Part shown: positions 23,532 through 31,714 of the stretch, piece by piece
How positions within the stretch are numbered: position 1 is the stretch's first letter
Layout: each line of letters starts with the position of its first letter
IMG/VR virus record: IMGVR_UViG_3300020442_002376
Coordinates: 1-31,946 of that record
DNA: 31,946 bases
Source: a virus
Direction: 5' to 3' (one strand)
Made by a program: the position numbers and the translations under genes
The notes under the pieces: generated by a model
Told to the model about the DNA's origin: nothing
The model's database searches: none
What the model saw: only the letters and a program-made list of their open reading frames with translations

Positions 23532-26500
23532 TTATTGGTTACTTGGAGTTTCAGAACCTTGCTCTGTATCTCCAGTTGTTCTATAAATTAAATTACCTGC
23601 TTTATCAATCTCAATTCTCATACTACCATTTATAATTTCAAAACCTACGTTTTGTTCTGCACCATTAAATAAAGTATCTTCGTATTGAGTCACCGTATTA
23701 AAGTTAGTAATTACTTTTCTGTTTAACTGACCTGTATCTCTATCAAAAGATAAAGTCTGTAAATTAGGGGTCACATTTTGGTCAACATAATTTTTGTTAA
23801 CAATGTGTGTACCAGCTGTTGGTGTTATGCTAGTAGTTGGTATTGTTGTAAAGTTAACCGTATTTCCTGTTGAAGCAGATATATTTGCTCCTGAGATTGT
23901 TAATTCACCAATCACAGCAGAGTTAACCGTTAAGTTGTTATTACCACCACCTAGTTGTTGTTCAACGAAAGTCCTGATTGCCTTCTCGGTAACAAGGGCA
24001 TTATCAGAGTTATCACCTAAAGTACCGTCTGTTGAAAATTCATTAATTGTTGCACCAAAATTACCTAATGCAACAGAACCTAGAGATAATTGTCTCAAAC
24101 CAGAAAGGTCAAAGGCTTCTGCGTTCAATGTTGCCTTACCAGTTGATTGTTCTACTCTAAACAATTCACCAACTCTAAAGTTACCATCTTGGTCGGTTGA
24201 AGTATAGAATACTCTACCTCTATCTAAATCATCAACTTCGTCTGATTGGTCAGGTTGTTGTGTATAACCATTTAAGTCAGGATAGTTTGTAGTTGAAATA
24301 CCACCTGTACCAATATCTAGGAAGTCGTGACCTGTTAATCTTATGTTAGAATATTTTTCTCTAATTGTAGCAGTTGTTCCGTGTGTTGGAGCATTTGCTT
24401 TTGAAATATTTGGCGACACTTCTAAATTTGTAATACCACCGTTTGTGTGTGATAACACGGTTACGACAATATAACTTACACTTGAAGCGTTTGAGAATAC
24501 AATACTTGAACCTGCTTTTGGTTGACTTGTTAAACCTGAAGTTTTAACCGTTGCACCTACTGGTAAAATATCAGCATAACCATCACCACTTACGGTACCT
24601 GCTGTGTTCTCTTGTTTATAACCTGAACCTGCAGCTTGATAAGTCCATCTTGAAATTACACCATCGCCGATTGAAGCAGTACCTGTTCCTAAGGTTACTG
24701 CGTTAGGGTCAGTTACCGTAATTGAAGGCGCTGATGAATAACCTGCACCACCATCAATGATTAAAAATCTTTTTATTTTTTGGTTTTCAATTTCTACTCT
24801 TGCTAATGCGTTTCTTGTTGGCGAACCACCACCTGAAATGGTAACTCTTGGTTCAATTTCATAACTTGAAGTTGCGTTAGGAGAAACTGCAACACTTGTT
24901 GGACCAAATACATCAAAACCTGCTGAACCGTCTTCTTTAAACATTGTAGCAGTTTTAGTTGCCGCTGTGTATGTTCCAACGTATCCAGTTTGACCTGAGC
25001 CTGTACCATCTGTAATTGTAATTCTCATACCATTATAGAAGTTGTTTGCTTGAGTATCAGAGGCTGCTAATTTAATTGATGTTGTTGAACCACCTTGAGC
25101 AACACCAACGGTAGTAAAGTGACCATCACCGTTAGTTGTTGTGTCAATGTGTTTAACTGCTCCATCAGCAAAGTCAGCTGTGAAGTTAGCATTTGCGCCT
25201 GAACCTGTAATTGTTTCTGTAGCAGATGTATAAGTTTCACCTGCGTATTCTTGTTCTAATCTGTAAACACCAGCGTTTGATACTAATGCTCTACCGATAA
25301 CTGCTTCGTTATCTCTTGTAGTTACCGTTGTTGAAAGAGGAGTTTCGTTTGCGTCAACACCTGAAGCAATTGAACCTTTTTCACCATAAGAGTTGTTTGA
25401 GTTTAGTGAACGAATAACTGCACCTGAGTCAGCAAGATAACCAACGTGGCAGTAATAAGTAAATACTGATACTAATTCTGATTTTGAACCACCTTTTGCC
25501 CAACAACCGATACCACCATCAAGAACTTGCGTAAAGTCATTTGCAAGAATTGATTTGAAACCTGCGTTGTGCAAAGTACCATCAATTTTAATACCTGTTG
25601 CTCTTGTTCCAATAGATGAGCAGTTTTGTACGAAAGGTGACCTTGCAACAATGTGAACTGAAGTGTCTGACGGACCAGAACCTGGATCCAATGCAACAAC
25701 CGTACCTGAAGCATTTGAACCTGTGCCTTCAGTTAATCTTGTTAGACCATCTGAACTAGCTGAACTTGCTAATTGACCTGTCATACCACTAAATGTCATA
25801 CCTGATAAAGTACAAGAGTCATTTAGATAAAACATTGTTTGTCTATTATTAGGTGTAGAGTTATCACTTGAAATACCTGCACCAGCACCATTGTTTGTTG
25901 TAGTATCAGGTGAAACGGTAACACTTCGTAAGTTATCACCGATAATAGCAGTTTTTCTAGGAACTTTAATTGGTAATTGTTCAGTATATGTTCCTGTTTC
26001 TACTTTAATTGTTTTGAAGTTTGTAGTGTCTGAAGCTAATTGAGTACAAGCATATTTAATTGTTCTCCAAGGTAATTCAGGAGATGAACCTCTGCCTGTA
26101 TCAGTATTATCTGTACCTAGTGTTGATACATAGTAAACTTTGTTACCTACATTTGGATATGCCCATTGTAAGTCTGTACCATCTGATTTTAAGAAAGTAC
26201 CTGCTGAACCAATTGGCAATCTAACTCGTTGAGTTGCGTCTCTTGTAAGAATATCACCTCTTGTAGTTAATGTTGCGTTTGAATCACCTTCAGCAAGTAG
26301 TGACCAATCAGTTTGACCTGAAACATCTGGTCTGTTTGACGCTGACGCTGTATGATTTGTTAATGACCTGTAAGAAGATGAACCATAACTAACTGCGTCA
26401 CCTATTTTGTAGGCTGTACCACTTGACCAATTGCTTCTCCAGAAAATTCCTTCTACTACTAAATCCCAATATGTATCAGTAGTACCTGTTGGTTCTTGAC

Positions 26501-27248
26501 CTGTACCATCAATTTTAGCCACATAAAAATGACCACCGTGATTAACGGTATCACCAGTTTTGTATGCTGTAGAATTTGACCAAGTACCTGTGTTATTAAA
26601 TCCTGTTGATAATAATTTCCAGTCAGCAGAGTTGTTGTAAGGAACAACGTTGTTATTTGTTCTTTCTGCAACGTATTGATAACCACCGTAGGTTACAATA
26701 TCACCTAATTGGTAAAGTGTTGAACTTGCCCAACTATCCTCAAACTCTAATCCTGATACGAATAAATTAAATTTAGTTTCGTCTAATGTTGCACCTGAAG
26801 AAGTGTGTTGAGTTGTACATACATATAAATTTGCACCGTATTTTACAACGTCATCATTTCTATAAGCTGTGGCAGTTGCCCAATTTCCTCTCCAACCGAA
26901 ACCACCTGCGAATACTTGCCATTTAGCTGAATCATCATATAAATCGGATTGTGATGTATGACCTGTAATACATCTATATGTTGAACCACCAAAGGTTACA
27001 ATATCATCTACTTTGTAAAGTGTTGTTCCGGCCCAATTACCTTTGTAATCAATACCGCCAACCATTTGTTCCCACTTAGCTGTTGCGTGGTTTAAATCTG
27101 TATAAAAATCTGCGGCTGCTGTGTGGTTGACTAGACAAACAAATGAATTACCACCATAAGTGACCACGTCATCTTTAATATAAGCCGTTCCGGTATTCCA
27201 AGAACCTTTGAAGTGAAACTTTAGTCTACCTAGTACAAAATCTGCCAT
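23532..27248 (-). CDS. Large fibre-like protein with six CBM-like repeats and a beta-helix (1238 aa)
   Basis: 1238 aa. Residues 8-320 are six tandem repeats of about 50 aa with the pattern G-x-W-x-x-x-T-x-Y-x-x-x-D-x-V-x-Y-G-G-x-x-Y, as in WAGTTLYKVDDIVTFGGSTY. These resemble CBM5/12 carbohydrate-binding modules. Residues about 335-370 form a linker, LTTRGDILTRDATQRVRLPI. Then a pectate-lyase-like beta-helix begins with KVYYVSTLGTDNTDTGRGSS and TIKVETGTYTEQLPIKVPRK. The last third contains segments familiar from marine phage structural proteins (TDQDGNFRVGELFRVEQSTG, and GNFGATINEFSTDGTLGDNS). No catalytic pair typical of lyases is recognisable. Likely a virion adhesin or baseplate-associated fibre. 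It is probably cotranscribed with the 149-aa gene upstream. Confidence 0.8.
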   Translation of the reverse strand: MADFVLGRLKFHFKGSWNTGTAYIKDDVVTYGGNSFVCLVNHTAAADFYTDLNHATAKWEQMVGGIDYKGNWAGTTLYKVDDIVTFGGSTYRCITGHTSQSDLYDDSAKWQVFAGGFGWRGNWATATAYRNDDVVKYGANLYVCTTQHTSSGATLDETKFNLFVSGLEFEDSWASSTLYQLGDIVTYGGYQYVAERTNNNVVPYNNSADWKLLSTGFNNTGTWSNSTAYKTGDTVNHGGHFYVAKIDGTGQEPTGTTDTYWDLVVEGIFWRSNWSSGTAYKIGDAVSYGSSSYRSLTNHTASASNRPDVSGQTDWSLLAEGDSNATLTTRGDILTRDATQRVRLPIGSAGTFLKSDGTDLQWAYPNVGNKVYYVSTLGTDNTDTGRGSSPELPWRTIKYACTQLASDTTNFKTIKVETGTYTEQLPIKVPRKTAIIGDNLRSVTVSPDTTTNNGAGAGISSDNSTPNNRQTMFYLNDSCTLSGMTFSGMTGQLASSASSDGLTRLTEGTGSNASGTVVALDPGSGPSDTSVHIVARSPFVQNCSSIGTRATGIKIDGTLHNAGFKSILANDFTQVLDGGIGCWAKGGSKSELVSVFTYYCHVGYLADSGAVIRSLNSNNSYGEKGSIASGVDANETPLSTTVTTRDNEAVIGRALVSNAGVYRLEQEYAGETYTSATETITGSGANANFTADFADGAVKHIDTTTNGDGHFTTVGVAQGGSTTSIKLAASDTQANNFYNGMRITITDGTGSGQTGYVGTYTAATKTATMFKEDGSAGFDVFGPTSVAVSPNATSSYEIEPRVTISGGGSPTRNALARVEIENQKIKRFLIIDGGAGYSSAPSITVTDPNAVTLGTGTASIGDGVISRWTYQAAGSGYKQENTAGTVSGDGYADILPVGATVKTSGLTSQPKAGSSIVFSNASSVSYIVVTVLSHTNGGITNLEVSPNISKANAPTHGTTATIREKYSNIRLTGHDFLDIGTGGISTTNYPDLNGYTQQPDQSDEVDDLDRGRVFYTSTDQDGNFRVGELFRVEQSTGKATLNAEAFDLSGLRQLSLGSVALGNFGATINEFSTDGTLGDNSDNALVTEKAIRTFVEQQLGGGNNNLTVNSAVIGELTISGANISASTGNTVNFTTIPTTSITPTAGTHIVNKNYVDQNVTPNLQTLSFDRDTGQLNRKVITNFNTVTQYEDTLFNGAEQNVGFEIINGSMRIEIDKAGNLIYRTTGDTEQGSETPSNQ
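26289..27227 (-). repeat. Coding tandem repeats, six CBM-like units of about 50 codons
   Basis: Six units in the 5' part of the 1238-aa gene, starting about residues 8, 65, 115, 166, 216 and 267. They share Trp, Tyr, Asp-Val/Ile and Tyr-Gly-Gly positions. The DNA itself has diverged, so these are old protein repeats rather than recent DNA duplications. Confidence 0.75.
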
Positions 27249-27267
27249 TTTTCTTCCCTATATTTTT

Positions 27268-27717
27268 TTAACCTTGCCAGTTTCTTGTTTCGCCATCTTG
27301 CGAAGCACCATACTGGTACGAGTTATTAATTCTTAATACTAAATTACCGTCTGCGTCCATAAAGTATCTAGCATTGTTCTCATCAAAAGTATGTTGTTCA
27401 TACTTTCTGTTTTTAGTATTTGGCTCTCTTGGTTCATCACTTGAACTATAATCAATAGGAATCTCGTTAATATTTGTTCCTACTGGATATGAGCCACTAG
27501 CTTTTGTCAATTCGTTCACTTGAAAGTCACCTACTGAACCGTAAGCAAGACCTTGTCCATTATCCATATCAATATTACTATCTTCAAACCAGTTAACTTT
27601 TGTGTATGTTAGAAGTCCTGTAGCGTCTCTGCTTAAAGCGTGAAAACTATAATCAGCCGTAATCGTTTTGCCGTTTGCGTCTTTGGCTACATATTGTTTA
27701 TTTACGACTAAAGACAT
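27268..27717 (-). CDS. Hypothetical protein, probable virion component
   Basis: 149 aa, not recognised. It starts MSLVVNKQYVAKDANGKTIT and is rich in Asn, Asp and Gly, with beta-type segments such as LLTYTKVNWFEDSNIDMDNG. The end (NLVLRINNSYQYGASQDGET) is polar. Proteins of this type often accompany fibre genes in T4-like marine phages. The gene has an exact late promoter upstream and is followed after 19 bases by the 1238-aa fibre gene, so the two probably form one unit. A connector between fibre and baseplate is possible but not shown. Confidence 0.65.
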   Translation of the reverse strand: MSLVVNKQYVAKDANGKTITADYSFHALSRDATGLLTYTKVNWFEDSNIDMDNGQGLAYGSVGDFQVNELTKASGSYPVGTNINEIPIDYSSSDEPREPNTKNRKYEQHTFDENNARYFMDADGNLVLRINNSYQYGASQDGETRNWQG

Positions 27718-27748
27718 TTATATGTTCTCCTAACTTAAATCCTATGTA

Positions 27749-27756
27749 TATTTATA
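27749..27756 (-). promoter_or_regulatory. T4-type late promoter for 149-aa and 1238-aa genes
   Basis: Exact TATAAATA on the minus strand, 32 bases before the 149-aa gene. This is the unit expected to include the 1238-aa fibre gene. Confidence 0.85.
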
Positions 27757-27764
27757 AAAGTTTA

Positions 27765-28094
27765 TTATGTTAATTCTAAAATTGACAAAAAACATTCCAG
27801 AGTATTAGACGTGCCATATATTCTAATTTTATCATTAGGTTCAAGGTTAATTGGCTTATCTAACTGCAATGTATCAGATGGTGGAACCTCACCATTTGTC
27901 AATACACTTCTAAAAGTTGTACCACCATCAACGGTTACTTTGATTGTAACCTTTTCGGCAGAGAGGGCTGCCGTATTAGAAATGTTAACTGCGTGTAAAA
28001 CGGCTCTGGTATTTGAGGGTGTTGTATAGACATCAGCTGTTGCGTCATCTACTAATCCACATTGTATACCTGCATTTTTAAATACTGAAGCCAT
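27765..28094 (-). CDS. Hypothetical protein, probable virion component
   Basis: 109 aa, not recognised by name. The sequence reads as a beta-sandwich-type domain: RAVLHAVNISNTAALSAEKV, then VTVDGGTTFRSVLTNGEVPP, then KINLEPNDKIRIYGTSNTLE-like strands. Small proteins with this pattern, including a 'base value plus error' type of beta fold, are common in tail or decoration proteins of marine phages. It sits 1 base from the next upstream gene and belongs to the 27765-30718 run of structural genes. Confidence 0.65.
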   Translation of the reverse strand: MASVFKNAGIQCGLVDDATADVYTTPSNTRAVLHAVNISNTAALSAEKVTIKVTVDGGTTFRSVLTNGEVPPSDTLQLDKPINLEPNDKIRIYGTSNTLECFLSILELT

Positions 28095-28095
28095 A

Positions 28096-28527
28096 TTATC
28101 CTCCTAAAGCAATTGCAAAAGCAATGGCGTCACCTTCACCAGTCAATGGGTCACCAGTTGTAGTACCGTCTTTCGTTAAATTTCCAGTAGTGATAATATC
28201 ACCATTTACGTTTGGTAATCTGATAATTCTATCACCTGTTGGTTCAACAACTTTTAAAGTTGTTTCAAATGCGTTTTCTAATAGTCCTTCAAATACAAGA
28301 TTTGAACCGTTAAGTATAATGTCGTTTGTAGTAATATTACCGTTAGTGGTAACGTCTTGTAAAATTACAGAACCAGCACCACCTAACTCTTTAACGGTAT
28401 TGTTTTGTAATTTAGTATAAAACTTACCGTCAGAGGCGTTCATAGCCAATTCGCCGACTTCAAGTGCTGAAGCAGCTGGAATAGCTAATGGAGTAAATGA
28501 ACGTTTTGGTTTAATTACGGTTGACAT
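28096..28527 (-). CDS. Small tail-fibre-like protein
   Basis: 143 aa. It has the typical phage-fibre opening KRSFTPLAIPAASALEVGEL, followed by AMNASDGKFYTKLQNNTVKE. This is a pattern found at the N-termini of many T4-like tail-fibre and structural proteins, where it probably forms the particle-binding trimer base. The remainder is a thin, repetitive beta-type region (ITTNDIILNGSNLVFEGLLE). It may be a short fibre or a fibre fragment. The start shares a base with the stop of the 72-aa gene (TAATG). Confidence 0.65.
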   Translation of the reverse strand: MSTVIKPKRSFTPLAIPAASALEVGELAMNASDGKFYTKLQNNTVKELGGAGSVILQDVTTNGNITTNDIILNGSNLVFEGLLENAFETTLKVVEPTGDRIIRLPNVNGDIITTGNLTKDGTTTGDPLTGEGDAIAFAIALGG

Positions 28528-28745
28528 TATCTTTTATTTCTAACCTTATATTTTATTCTATTAATTAATTTTTGTTTAGATAATCTTCTATCTAATTCTA
28601 TACCGATTTTTCTACCGATAATTTCTAATTCTTTTTTTGTTTTGTATTCTAAATCTGCAAGAGAAACAGCCTTACGTTTAGGCTTTTCTTCGGGCATATA
28701 TGATTTAACAACACTATCAAAAAACTTCTTAACAAATTTAAACAC
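28527..28745 (-). CDS. Small SAP-like protein
   Basis: 72 aa from a GTG start that overlaps the stop of the upstream 571-aa gene (TAGTG). After a basic N-terminus, residues about 29-65 (LADLEYKTKKELEIIGRKIG, then IELDRRLSKQKLINRI) look like a SAP-type helix-turn-helix module. This is the short helix-extended loop-helix unit that usually binds DNA. The protein is very basic, with no metal-binding residues. A role in DNA binding or in head or tail assembly is possible. Similar small SAP-like proteins are familiar in T4-like marine phages, but the function is unknown. Confidence 0.65.
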   Translation of the reverse strand: MFKFVKKFFDSVVKSYMPEEKPKRKAVSLADLEYKTKKELEIIGRKIGIELDRRLSKQKLINRIKYKVRNKR

Positions 28746-30460
28746 TAGAATGTTCCTCCGTCTACCGTTGAAATTTCTACATCACCTGAAGTTACCGAAA
28801 AGTTATCTGAATTAAATTTAGCAACACCAATATTTGATGTACTTGCTAATTCACCTGCAATTGTTAAAGTATTACCTGAAGCAGTTGTGTTCATACCTTC
28901 ACCTGCTAAGAACTCTAAAACACCACCTAATCTTACGTTACCTTGCGTTGAAGATTCGTCTGTAAAATATAATGGGTCAGTTAATTTGCTAGATGAGATA
29001 CTACCTGCTAACATAGCGTCTGTAATACCTAATGCTTTAACTCTTAATGCGTCTGTAGCTACTTCAATTGAAGAGTTATCTACTTCAACATCAAGTCTAT
29101 TACCTGATTTACTTAAAGCTGCACCGGCGTCAATTTGACCTGCACCAGAGAATTGTGCTACATCTAAATTTGTTGTACCAAAAGTTGGAGCACCTGTGTG
29201 TGTAAATACATAACCGTTATTTGCTTGAGTAGTACCTTCTTCAACAAATACGAAAGCACCACCTGATAATTCAGATGGTTGGTCTTCAGGAGTTGCTCTT
29301 GTTAATACGAAAGCAGTTGAGCCATCACCTTGCGTTGATACTACGTAAATACCGTTTTCACTTGCTGTTGATTGGTCTTTAACTAAAATTCTGTCGCCAG
29401 CTGAAAGTGAAACACCGTCAACTACGATAGCACCGTTTGAACCTGCTGTTAATGTTGCACCAACACCTGAACTTCCGTTATTGTAAGTTGCTGATAAGTC
29501 AGCAGTAGTACCTGCTCTACAAGATGGTTTAGTATCTAAACCTTGAGCGACTTGGTCAACATATGCTTTGTTTGCTAATGATTGACTATCAAAACCACTT
29601 CTATCTTCATAACCTGCTGGAACTTTTACCGTTCCTGTTCCGTGTGGATTGATATTAACATCTTTGTTTGCTGAAGTTGTTGATAATGTTTGACCATTAA
29701 TTGTAATGTCATCAACAACTAATGAAGTTAAACCACCAATATCAGTTGTAGTTGCACCTAATGTTAATGTAGAATTACCTAAAACGGTTTCACCATTTGT
29801 AGATAACTTAGCATTGGTAACTGCGTCATCAGCTATTTGGTTAGTATCAACACCAGAGTTTGTGATATTAAATGTAACCTGATTGTTTGTAATTTCTGAA
29901 TCTAAACCAGTACCACCTGTAAATGTCAAAGTCTCATTTGTATTATAAGTGTCTGTACCTACATCACCTGCTAAATCAATGTTTGAAAAGATTGTTTCAA
30001 AAGATAGGTTACCTGAACCGTCAGTTTTCATAAACTGACCTGCTGTACCGTCTCCGTTTGGTAGTGTAAATGTAGTTGAAGCTGTTGTACTATTCGGTGC
30101 TTTTAAGGCAACAAAGTTTGTACCGTTGTTAGTACCCTCGTTAAACTTAATTGTACCACCGATTGTTGCTGAATTACCAACAATGAATTCGTCTATTGCT
30201 TTGTTTGAGTCAACAATTAATGTTGAGTTTGCTGTTAACGCACCGTGAGCGTGGTCGTTAAGGTCGGCAAAATATTTACCGCCGATAATATCAATACTAG
30301 TTGCGTCACCGTTTAAGTCAACTGAACCAGTACCTATGAATAATCTATCACCGTTATTTGCTTGTGTACCTGAACCGTATGTTAAGGCTAATTCACCTTG
30401 TTTTAGCGTTGACGGTGCTGAAGCTGATGAACTTCGTTTTATCTGAATTATAGTTGCCAT
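28745..30460 (-). CDS. Tail-fibre-like protein (571 aa)
   Basis: 571 aa, low in charge and rich in Thr, Ser, Asn and Gly. It opens with MATIIQIKRSSSASAPSTLK followed by QGELALTYGSGTQANNGDRL, a common start in T4-like fibre proteins. The centre has a conserved block, DLSATYNNGSSGVGATLTAG then VVDGVSLSAGDRILVKDQST, seen in many phage fibres. The end has a repetitive beta-type tail with ASTSNIGVAKFNSDNFSVTS. No enzymatic motif is visible. The likely role is an adhesin or connector of the tail. The exact attachment is unknown, and fibre-versus-structural naming is uncertain. Confidence 0.75.
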   Translation of the reverse strand: MATIIQIKRSSSASAPSTLKQGELALTYGSGTQANNGDRLFIGTGSVDLNGDATSIDIIGGKYFADLNDHAHGALTANSTLIVDSNKAIDEFIVGNSATIGGTIKFNEGTNNGTNFVALKAPNSTTASTTFTLPNGDGTAGQFMKTDGSGNLSFETIFSNIDLAGDVGTDTYNTNETLTFTGGTGLDSEITNNQVTFNITNSGVDTNQIADDAVTNAKLSTNGETVLGNSTLTLGATTTDIGGLTSLVVDDITINGQTLSTTSANKDVNINPHGTGTVKVPAGYEDRSGFDSQSLANKAYVDQVAQGLDTKPSCRAGTTADLSATYNNGSSGVGATLTAGSNGAIVVDGVSLSAGDRILVKDQSTASENGIYVVSTQGDGSTAFVLTRATPEDQPSELSGGAFVFVEEGTTQANNGYVFTHTGAPTFGTTNLDVAQFSGAGQIDAGAALSKSGNRLDVEVDNSSIEVATDALRVKALGITDAMLAGSISSSKLTDPLYFTDESSTQGNVRLGGVLEFLAGEGMNTTASGNTLTIAGELASTSNIGVAKFNSDNFSVTSGDVEISTVDGGTF

Positions 30461-30469
30461 ATCTTATTC

Positions 30470-30718
30470 CTAAAAGTTACCACAATTAAATAAGAGCGTT
30501 CCTGTTGTGGTTACTATTTCTGTTCTGGTTACAAATTTTCCATCAGAAGCTCTGTATTGTAATAAAGCACCATCATCTAATTCTGTTGTGTCAACGTCAC
30601 CTAATAATTTTAATTGTAAAGTGCTGTTCCCTGCTGCCTGAGCTGAGGGTAAGGTTACTGAAACTTTTTTTGGACCGGCACTTGTATTTACGTTAATTTT
30701 TGCTGTAATATCAGGCAT
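30470..30718 (-). CDS. Hypothetical small structural protein
   Basis: 82 aa. It carries beta-type sequence (PDITAKINVNTSAGPKKVSV) and a short stretch resembling fibre-type repeats (LDDGALLQYRASDGKFVTRT). It could be an adaptor for the 571-aa protein encoded nine bases downstream. Function not recognised. An exact late promoter lies upstream. Confidence 0.6.
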   Translation of the reverse strand: MPDITAKINVNTSAGPKKVSVTLPSAQAAGNSTLQLKLLGDVDTTELDDGALLQYRASDGKFVTRTEIVTTTGTLLFNCGNF

Positions 30719-30738
30719 AAAACTCCCTCTCTTTACTA

Positions 30739-30746
30739 TATTTATA
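30739..30746 (-). promoter_or_regulatory. T4-type late promoter for the 82-aa gene and following run
   Basis: Exact TATAAATA on the minus strand, 21 bases before the 82-aa ATG. It is the likely promoter for the 27765-30718 group of closely spaced genes. Confidence 0.85.
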
Positions 30747-30765
30747 ACAAAAATGAACTAGAATT

Positions 30766-31101
30766 TTAAGTAGTTACCTGAGGTCTTACGTTTATGACAC
30801 CTTCAATTACTCTTGTCACCACATCTCCAGTCTGAATTTCTAGGTCATATACGTACCTAGTATCTTCAAGAGCTGCTGTTTGTGTGGCTGATAGGGATAG
30901 GGTTACCACTCCAGAAGCTGCGTCTGAAGCGATAGTTGTTGTGAAATCTTGACGTGTTCTTGTAGAGGCATATCCTTTAGCTAATTTTGCTCTTGCTGTA
31001 TAACCAGCGAGATTAAAAGGGTTACCATTTGCGTCTTTTACGGTTACATCTGAAGTAAAAGAAGCGCCTTGGTCTATTTGTAAATTAGCTATGGCAGCCA
31101 T
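30766..31101 (-). CDS. Hypothetical structural protein, beta-sandwich-like
   Basis: 111 aa. It has a regular beta pattern: NLQIDQGASFTSDVTVKDAN, then PFNLAGYTARAKLAKGYAST, then GVVTLSLSATQTAALEDTRY and YDLEIQTGDVVTRVIEGVIN. This resembles the N-terminal domain of BppU-type baseplate and upper-fibre proteins, used for docking. It is common in marine T4-like phages but unnamed. It probably forms part of the virion, close to the fibres. There is no gap to the 71-aa gene upstream. Confidence 0.65.
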   Translation of the reverse strand: MAAIANLQIDQGASFTSDVTVKDANGNPFNLAGYTARAKLAKGYASTRTRQDFTTTIASDAASGVVTLSLSATQTAALEDTRYVYDLEIQTGDVVTRVIEGVINVRPQVTT

Positions 31102-31317
31102 CTATTTTTTCTCTTCTATTTTATCTACTTGTTCTTGTTCTTTTTTAAGCAAATCTACGATTTTTGAATTATAGTGTTTAGTTAAAACGTCAATCTTCTC
31201 AATTTCTAGTGTCAATCTAGTTTTATTCACTTGAATTTCTTGTCTTACTACCAAATAATTCTGTAATTCGGGACTAAATTTAGTCTCGTCATATTCTTTA
31301 CCATCAATTGTAATCAT
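31102..31317 (-). CDS. Small coiled-coil protein
   Basis: 71 aa. It opens MITIDGKEYDETKFSPELQN, then forms a long, charged helix (LTLEIEKIDVLTKHYNSKIV, KKEQEQVDKIEEKK), probably a coiled coil. No known function. It abuts the 111-aa gene and is the first gene downstream of the minus-strand half of the divergent promoter pair. A small baseplate or chaperone-like protein is possible. Confidence 0.65.
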   Translation of the reverse strand: MITIDGKEYDETKFSPELQNYLVVRQEIQVNKTRLTLEIEKIDVLTKHYNSKIVDLLKKEQEQVDKIEEKK

Positions 31318-31340
31318 TTCAATTCTCCTTCTTACTCTAT

Positions 31341-31348
31341 TATTTATA
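31341..31348 (-). promoter_or_regulatory. T4-type late promoter, minus-strand half of divergent pair
   Basis: Exact TATAAATA on the minus strand, 24 bases before the 71-aa gene. It is separated by a single base from an identical octamer on the plus strand. Confidence 0.85.
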
Positions 31349-31349
31349 T

Positions 31350-31357
31350 TATAAATA
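31350..31357 (+). promoter_or_regulatory. T4-type late promoter, plus-strand half of divergent pair
   Basis: Exact TATAAATA on the plus strand, 21 bases before the plus-strand 111-aa gene. It faces away from the minus-strand copy at 31341-31348. Confidence 0.85.
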
Positions 31358-31378
31358 AAGCTGTATAGGAGAAAAAAT

Positions 31379-31714
31379 ATGGCATACTGGAGATTGACTA
31401 CATATACTAGACCAGATACAGGTAGAGAGTTTTATATTAGAAGAACGGTGGCTCAGGTAAAAACCTCGTCTGTTATAGGTGCTAAAGTTATGGAGTTTGA
31501 AAACGCTGGAAAAATTACTCACTACTCTATTCATTATAGTGAAGATTTACTAACTCAAAAAATAAAAATAGGTTTTGATACAGAATCGTCTTATAATGAG
31601 TTTAAAACTTATTGTGAGGGTGAAGATGAATATACTACATTAAAGAGTGATTTTATAACTAATAATAGTTTAACTGAATCTGTTGTTGAATCAGCTGAAG
31701 AGCCTAGTGTATAG
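31379..31714 (+). CDS. Hypothetical protein, only confident plus-strand gene
   Basis: 111 aa, not recognised. It opens MAYWRLTTYTRPDTGREFYI and has a mixed beta-helical sequence with a Glu-rich C-terminus (VVESAEEPSV). An AGGAGA ribosome binding site six to eight bases upstream and an exact late promoter support it as a real gene. It is oriented opposite to all other genes here and ends inside the 3' end of the converging minus-strand gene, overlapping by 11 bases. No signal peptide or membrane segment is visible. Confidence 0.75.
   Translation: MAYWRLTTYTRPDTGREFYIRRTVAQVKTSSVIGAKVMEFENAGKITHYSIHYSEDLLTQKIKIGFDTESSYNEFKTYCEGEDEYTTLKSDFITNNSLTESVVESAEEPSV

Noticed and set aside
23794-24207. 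137-codon plus-strand open frame opposite the 1238-aa gene
   Set aside because: Antisense to a conserved part of the fibre protein, with no supporting ribosome binding site or promoter, and Pro/Ser-rich translation typical of reverse-strand shadows.
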